NCBI GenBank assembly: GCA_041875495.1
Contig: CP112982.1
Span: forward strand, 2,232,001-2,296,000
DNA length: 64,000 nucleotides
Source: Halomonas sp. CH40
GTDB lineage: Bacteria > Pseudomonadota > Gammaproteobacteria > Pseudomonadales > Halomonadaceae
Direction of reading: 5' to 3'
Part shown: positions 59,327 through 64,000 of the stretch, in pieces
How positions within the stretch are numbered: position 1 is the first letter of the stretch
Layout: every line of letters starts with the position of its first letter
Position numbers and translations under genes: made by a program
The notes under the pieces: model-generated
What the model was told of the DNA's origin: nothing
Databases searched by the model: none
What the model saw: the letters and a program-made list of their open reading frames with translations, nothing else

Positions 59327-62167
59327 ATGACCCCCATGATACTGCTGTGGATAGCTTTACTGCCTTTGCTGGGTGTTGTGGTACCCGCATTACTGGGCCA
59401 GCGGGATCGTGTTCTGAGCACACGGATCACGGCCATTGCCCCTGCCCTCGCCCTGCTGCTCACCTTCACCCAGGTGCCTGCGCTGCTTGACGGCGAAACG
59501 CTGCGCTTTTCAGTCGGCTGGATGCCGGAGCTGGGTCTGGATCTGGCGCTGCGCCTGGACGGCCTGACGTTGCTATTCAACTTGTTGATTCTCGGCATTG
59601 GCCTGTTGATTCTGCTTTACGCGCATTTTTACCTCAGCCCAGAAGAGCCGTTCGACCGTTTTTACGCCTACCTGATGCTGTTCATGGCGTCCATGGTCGG
59701 CATTGCCATGTCGGACAACCTCATTCTACTGTGGTTATTCTGGGAATTAACCAGTATTTCGTCTTTCCTGCTGATTGGCTACTGGTCTCACCAGAGCGAT
59801 GCCCGCAAAGGCGCACGTATGGCGCTGACCGTTACCGGCGCTGGCGGCCTTGCCTTGCTGGCGGGGCTATTGCTGCTTGGCGATATGGTCGGCAGCTTCG
59901 ATATGAATGTGGTGCTGGCAAGCCAGGATGTCATCCTTGCCGATCCACGCTATCCCTTGATGTTGGTGCTGGTGCTGCTCGGTGCCTTCACCAAGTCCGC
60001 CCAGTTCCCGTTCCAATTCTGGTTACCCCATGCCATGGCGGCGCCTACTCCGGTTTCCGCCTATCTGCACTCGGCGACCATGGTTAAGGCGGGCATCTTC
60101 CTGATGGCGCGCCTGCATCCCGCCATAGCCGGTAGTGAGCTGTGGTCGGTCATTGTCTCACTGATCGGCACCATTACGCTGTTATACGGCGCCTGGTTTG
60201 CGCTGTTCAAAACCGACCTTAAGGGCATTCTGGCCTTTTCAACCGTCAGCCATCTGGGTCTGATCACCGTTCTGCTCGGCATTGGCAGCCCCATGGCAGT
60301 GCTTGCCGCTCTTTTCCATATTCTCAACCATGCCACCTTCAAGGCAGCCCTGTTCATGAGCGCAGGCATTATTGACCATGAAACCGGCACCCGCGAGCTG
60401 AAAATGCTGGGTGGGCTGAAAAAGGCCATGCCGGTGACGGCCCTGCTGACCACCCTGGCAGCGGCCGCCATGGCGGGGGTTCCCTTGTTCAACGGCTTTA
60501 TCTCCAAGGAAATGTTCTTTACCGAAACCCTTGCCACCCCGGTGCTGGGTGGCCTGAGCTGGCTGCTGCCTGTATTGGCCACTCTGGGCGGCATTCTTTC
60601 AGTGGCTTACTCGCTGCGTCTGGTGTATGCCGTCTTCTTTAAACCGGCCCAGAAAACACCGCCTAAATCGCCCCATGAACCACCCCACCTGATGCGCCTT
60701 CCGGTTGAAATCCTGGTCGGGCTTTGTGTGGTGGTCGGCCTGCTGCCTGGGCTGATGGCGTCTGGGCTTTTATCACTGGCCGCTCAGGCTGTATTGGCCG
60801 AGCCTCTGGAATTTCATCTATCTATCTGGCATGGCTTCAACCTGCCACTGCTGATGAGCTTTGCCGCTCTGGCGTTCGGCATCCTGATGTACTGGCGCCA
60901 CCCTGACCTGCGCCAGCTGACCCAGCCGTTTGCCAGCGTGGATGCGAGACGGGTATTCGAGCGCACTATTATCAACATGAACCAGAAAGCAGACTGGCTG
61001 ATCAACAAGATTGAGGGCCATTCGCTGCAGCGCTACATGGGGCTATTGCTGTTATCCGCGCTGGTCATGGGTGTGATCGGGCTGGCGCCGATTGCCCCGC
61101 TTACCGGGGAGTTGGGTAACCAGCCGGTTGATGCCATTGTCCTGCTCGGGGCCGCCATGCTGATATTTGGTGGCATCGCTACCGCAGCGACCCACCGCTA
61201 TCGCCTGATTTCACTGTTGATGCTCTCCGTTGTTGGCCTGTTCGTAGCGCTAACCTTTGCGCGCTTCTCTGCCCCGGATCTGGCCTTGACCCAGCTCTCA
61301 GTGGAAGTGGTGACCATGATCCTGCTGATGCTGGCGCTGTTCTTCCTGCCCCAAAAAACGCCTAGGGAATCCAGCCCGCTGCGCAATGTGCGCGATATCC
61401 TGCTGGCCTCGGCGCTGGGGCTGGTAGTTGCCAGCCTCAACTATGCGGTGCTGACCACGGATACGCCGTCGATTTCTGATTACTTCCTGGCTAACAGCAA
61501 ACCCGGCGGCGGGGGCTATAACGTCGTCAATGTTATTCTGGTCGACTTCCGTGGCTTTGATACCCTCGGTGAAATCACCGTGCTGGCACTCGCCGGGCTT
61601 GCGATCTTCAAGCTGCTCAACCGCTTGCGTCTGTTCCTGCCCCACAGTGATGGTGAAGGCCGCGTTTGGTCGCCGGATCGCTACCCGGCCATTCTGACGT
61701 CGATTTCAATGGCTCTGCTGCCACTGGCACTGTTGGTGTCTGCGTTTATCTTCCTGCGCGGCCATAACATGCCGGGCGGCGGCTTTATTGCCGGGCTGGT
61801 GACGGCGGTCGCTCTGATCCTGGTGTATATGGCGCGCGGCGTGGAATGGGCGCAGGAGCGTCTGGACTTCCCCTTCCAGCCGGTGGCCATCGCAGGCGTT
61901 GCAATTGCTACCCTTACCGGCCTGGGCAGTTGGGTGTTCGGCTATCCGTTCCTGACATCGACCTTTGCCTACTTCACCCTGCCCCTGGTGGGCACGTTCG
62001 AGCTGGCGTCAGCCATGCTGTTTGATCTGGGGGTTTACCTGGCCGTTGTCGGCGCGACCCTGATGATCCTGGCCAACCTGGGCAAGGTCACCACGGCCCA
62101 CCGCCCAACGCTTGAACCCTCAGAAACCGAGCCTGAAGCCTCTTCGCCCGACAAGGAGACTCGTTAA
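59327..62167 (+). CDS. mrpA: Mrp-type Na+/H+ antiporter subunit A fused to subunit B (MrpAB)
   Basis: MrpA is the largest membrane subunit of the multisubunit cation/proton antiporter, related to NuoL. The 946-residue product has the antiporter domain with about 14 helices, including the conserved [21 protein letters not shown] segment with its [12 protein letters not shown] continuation and the channel-lysine region [24 protein letters not shown] NuoJ-like extension follows. It ends in an MrpB domain ([20 protein letters not shown], then [20 protein letters not shown]). Fusion of A and B marks a group 2 (PhaAB-type) Mrp operon of six genes. The start ATG 59327 has no strong ribosome site, and ATG 59336 is an alternative. 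Its stop overlaps mrpC by one base. Confidence 0.95.
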   Translation: MTPMILLWIALLPLLGVVVPALLGQRDRVLSTRITAIAPALALLLTFTQVPALLDGETLRFSVGWMPELGLDLALRLDGLTLLFNLLILGIGLLILLYAHFYLSPEEPFDRFYAYLMLFMASMVGIAMSDNLILLWLFWELTSISSFLLIGYWSHQSDARKGARMALTVTGAGGLALLAGLLLLGDMVGSFDMNVVLASQDVILADPRYPLMLVLVLLGAFTKSAQFPFQFWLPHAMAAPTPVSAYLHSATMVKAGIFLMARLHPAIAGSELWSVIVSLIGTITLLYGAWFALFKTDLKGILAFSTVSHLGLITVLLGIGSPMAVLAALFHILNHATFKAALFMSAGIIDHETGTRELKMLGGLKKAMPVTALLTTLAAAAMAGVPLFNGFISKEMFFTETLATPVLGGLSWLLPVLATLGGILSVAYSLRLVYAVFFKPAQKTPPKSPHEPPHLMRLPVEILVGLCVVVGLLPGLMASGLLSLAAQAVLAEPLEFHLSIWHGFNLPLLMSFAALAFGILMYWRHPDLRQLTQPFASVDARRVFERTIINMNQKADWLINKIEGHSLQRYMGLLLLSALVMGVIGLAPIAPLTGELGNQPVDAIVLLGAAMLIFGGIATAATHRYRLISLLMLSVVGLFVALTFARFSAPDLALTQLSVEVVTMILLMLALFFLPQKTPRESSPLRNVRDILLASALGLVVASLNYAVLTTDTPSISDYFLANSKPGGGGYNVVNVILVDFRGFDTLGEITVLALAGLAIFKLLNRLRLFLPHSDGEGRVWSPDRYPAILTSISMALLPLALLVSAFIFLRGHNMPGGGFIAGLVTAVALILVYMARGVEWAQERLDFPFQPVAIAGVAIATLTGLGSWVFGYPFLTSTFAYFTLPLVGTFELASAMLFDLGVYLAVVGATLMILANLGKVTTAHRPTLEPSETEPEASSPDKETR

Positions 62168-62502
62168 TGGAACTGCTGTATGCCATTACAACAGGGGTGC
62201 TGACTGCCTGCGGCCTCTATCTTACCCTGCGTGGACGCACCTTCCCGGTGGTCGTCGGCCTGACGCTATTATCCTACGCGGTCAACCTGTTCCTGTTTTC
62301 CATGGGCGGTTTGACCACTGACGGCGCAGCCCTGGTCAATCAGCAACAGGGCGCGATTGCCGACCCCTTGCCACAGGCCCTGGTGCTGACGGCCATTGTG
62401 ATTGGTTTTGCCATGACAGCCTTTGTTGTCATCCTGGCCATGCGCGCGCGCAGTGAAGCGGGTAACGACCATGTAGACGGTAAAAAGGAAGACCGCGAAT
62501 GA
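62167..62502 (+). CDS. mrpC: Mrp-type Na+/H+ antiporter subunit C
   Basis: MrpC is a three-helix NuoK-like subunit of the antiporter. The 111-residue product has hydrophobic segments at about 5-20, 28-48 and 73-95, and the family pattern ALVLTAIVIGFAMTAFVVIL, here preceded by DPLPQ, typical of MrpC. ATG 62167 shares a base with the mrpA stop (TAATG) after AAGGAG. Its stop overlaps the mrpD start in ATGA, giving a fully coupled operon. Confidence 0.95.
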   Translation: MELLYAITTGVLTACGLYLTLRGRTFPVVVGLTLLSYAVNLFLFSMGGLTTDGAALVNQQQGAIADPLPQALVLTAIVIGFAMTAFVVILAMRARSEAGNDHVDGKKEDRE

Positions 62503-64000
62503 CTCAACATCTGATTGTCCTACCCGTCGTTCTTCCTTTGATTGCCGGTATTCTGCTGCTCTATCAACGTCAGGGGATCGTCCGCTACAAGCGGATTGTC
62601 AGCATTGTCTCTACCGCCTTGTTGCTGCTGGTCTCGATTGGCCTGGTCAATCAGGCCGCCAGCGGTGAGATTACCTATTATGCGCTGGGCGACTGGCAAC
62701 CTCCCTTCGGGATTGCCCTGGTGCTTGACCGCCTGTCAGCGATGATGGTGCTGCTGACCTCTGTGCTGGCGGTCGGTGCGGTTGTTTACGCCTGCGCTGG
62801 CGATGATGAAAAAGGCAGCAATTTCCATGGCCTTTTCCAGTGGCAGCTAATGGGTATCAACGGTGCTTTTCTGACCGGCGATCTGTTCAACCTCTTTGTG
62901 TTTTTTGAAGTCCTGCTGCTGGCCTCCTATGCCCTGCTGCTTCACGGTGGCGGCAAGGCGCGCATTCAGGCCAGCGTTCACTATGTGGTGCTTAACCTGG
63001 CTGGCTCTTCACTGTTCCTGATTGGCGTTGGCGTTCTCTACGGCGCAACCGGCACGTTGAATATGGCAGATATGGCCCAACGCCTGGCGGAACTTCCTCC
63101 CGAGCGGGAAGGCCTGGTAACGGCAGGCGCCTTGATCCTGCTGGTGGTATTTGGCCTGAAAGCCGCCATTCTGCCGCTGTATTTCTGGCTGCCGCGCGCC
63201 TACGCCAACGCGCCTGCCCCAGTGGCGGCCCTGTTTGCGATCATGACCAAGGTCGGTATTTACGCCATTCTACGGGTTTATAGCCTGATTTTCGGCGATC
63301 AGGCAGGTAACCTGACCGCTCTGGAGCAACCCTGGGTGTGGTGGTTCGCGCTGGCCACCCTGGCGATTGCCGGGGTGAGCGTACTGGCCGCCAAGGATCT
63401 GCGCCTGCTGGTTGCCTATCTGGTACTGGTCTCGGTTGGCACCCTGCTGGCGGGTATCGGCATGCGCACGCCCGAGGCGGTGTCCGCTCTTTTGTACTAC
63501 CTGATTCATACCACTTTGGTGACCGGCGGGCTCTTCCTGTTGGCCGATATGATTGGTGCCCAGCGCGGCAAGCCCGGCACCCGGCTGGTCAAGGGGCGCC
63601 CGCTGGTTCAGGGCCAATGGCTGGCACTGGCATTTTTCATCGGTGCTATTGCCGTGGCGGGCCTGCCGCCTCTTTCCGGCGCGCTTGGCAAGGCGCTGAT
63701 GCTCAACGCAGCGGAAGGCATGCAGCGGCTATGGCTGTGGCCGCTATTGCTATTGGCCGGGCTGAGTTCGCTGATTGCCCTTTCACGCGCGGGCTCGACG
63801 CTTTTCTGGCGCAGCCAGCGCGGCACCGCCACTGGCAAGAAACTCCCCCGTGAGCAATGGTTTGGGGTCATATGGCTACTCAGTGCCGCGCCGTTGCTGG
63901 TGATCTTTGCCGGCCCGGTCAGCCATTACACCGCAGCCGCTGCTGAACAGCTTGCCAATCCTCTGCCGCTGATTGAAGCGCTGATGCCTGACGCAGGAGA
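62499..64000 (+). CDS. mrpD: Mrp-type Na+/H+ antiporter subunit D (partial, runs off the window)
   Basis: MrpD is a second NuoL/M/N-like antiporter subunit. The frame opens at ATG 62499 (MTQHLIVLPVVLPLIAGILL) and stays open for 500 codons to the window edge, nearly the full family length of about 500-560. Conserved features are GINGAFLTGDLFNLFVFFEVL (the acidic residue in helix 5), the channel-lysine segment GLKAAILPLYFWLPRAYANA and AIMTKVGIYAILRVYSLIF. It overlaps mrpC by four bases. Subunits E, F and G are expected just beyond the right edge. Confidence 0.94.
   Translation, partial: MTQHLIVLPVVLPLIAGILLLYQRQGIVRYKRIVSIVSTALLLLVSIGLVNQAASGEITYYALGDWQPPFGIALVLDRLSAMMVLLTSVLAVGAVVYACAGDDEKGSNFHGLFQWQLMGINGAFLTGDLFNLFVFFEVLLLASYALLLHGGGKARIQASVHYVVLNLAGSSLFLIGVGVLYGATGTLNMADMAQRLAELPPEREGLVTAGALILLVVFGLKAAILPLYFWLPRAYANAPAPVAALFAIMTKVGIYAILRVYSLIFGDQAGNLTALEQPWVWWFALATLAIAGVSVLAAKDLRLLVAYLVLVSVGTLLAGIGMRTPEAVSALLYYLIHTTLVTGGLFLLADMIGAQRGKPGTRLVKGRPLVQGQWLALAFFIGAIAVAGLPPLSGALGKALMLNAAEGMQRLWLWPLLLLAGLSSLIALSRAGSTLFWRSQRGTATGKKLPREQWFGVIWLLSAAPLLVIFAGPVSHYTAAAAEQLANPLPLIEALMPDAG

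Overview
The window is a gene-dense stretch of core chromosome from a gammaproteobacterium, most probably a moderately halophilic member of the Halomonadaceae (Halomonas-like). That assignment is inference. It rests on the conserved order of the lpt-rpoN-pts, mre-rng-yhdP-tldD, nnr-tsaE-ami-mutL-miaA-hfq-hflXKC-hisZ-purA and efp/epm clusters, on acidic proteins with moderately high GC, and on an Mrp-type Na+/H+ antiporter operon. I see no rRNA, tRNA, CRISPR array, insertion sequence, prophage, toxin-antitoxin pair or defence island.

Layout. Positions 1-2621 hold the Kdo/LPS-export genes (3' end of kdsD, kdsC, lptC, lptA, lptB). Positions 2754-6365 hold the rpoN cluster (rpoN, hpf, ptsN, rapZ, ptsO). 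Then come pmbA (tldE) and yjgA (darP), divergent from each other, followed by a leftward block mreB-mreC-mreD-maf-rng-yhdP-tldD (18327 to 8355) for cell shape, RNA processing and envelope lipid transport. The rightward gatCAB operon (18564-21817) ends at a strong terminator. Leftward sixA-gpsA and htpG follow; htpG has a textbook heat-shock promoter that overlaps the stop codon of the DUF1232 gene upstream. From 26 to 35 kb lie single-gene units: slt, a LysE/RhtB exporter, a cold-shock protein, a strongly acidic repeat lipoprotein, a YegS-like lipid kinase, pepN, yajQ and cobO.

Positions 35330-48710 form a leftward superoperon, read nnr, tsaE, N-acetylmuramoyl-L-alanine amidase, mutL, miaA, hfq, hflX, hflK, hflC, a terminator, hisZ, purA. 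Rightward queG and leftward orn follow. Next are rsgA, a rhodanese and psd (rightward), then epmA and efp (leftward) and epmB (rightward), which together supply EF-P and its lysine-34 modification. leuA is preceded by a 400-base leader with a strong hairpin/T-tract. A voltage-gated cation channel with a calcium-channel-like filter sits between leuA and the mrp operon (fused mrpA/B, mrpC, mrpD), which runs off the right edge.

No wholly new multi-gene system is apparent. The items most worth a second look are the channel filter, the acidic repeat lipoprotein, the leuA leader, the htpG sigma-32 promoter architecture, the endonuclease-type MutL with an in-frame minisatellite, and two operator-like inverted repeats.
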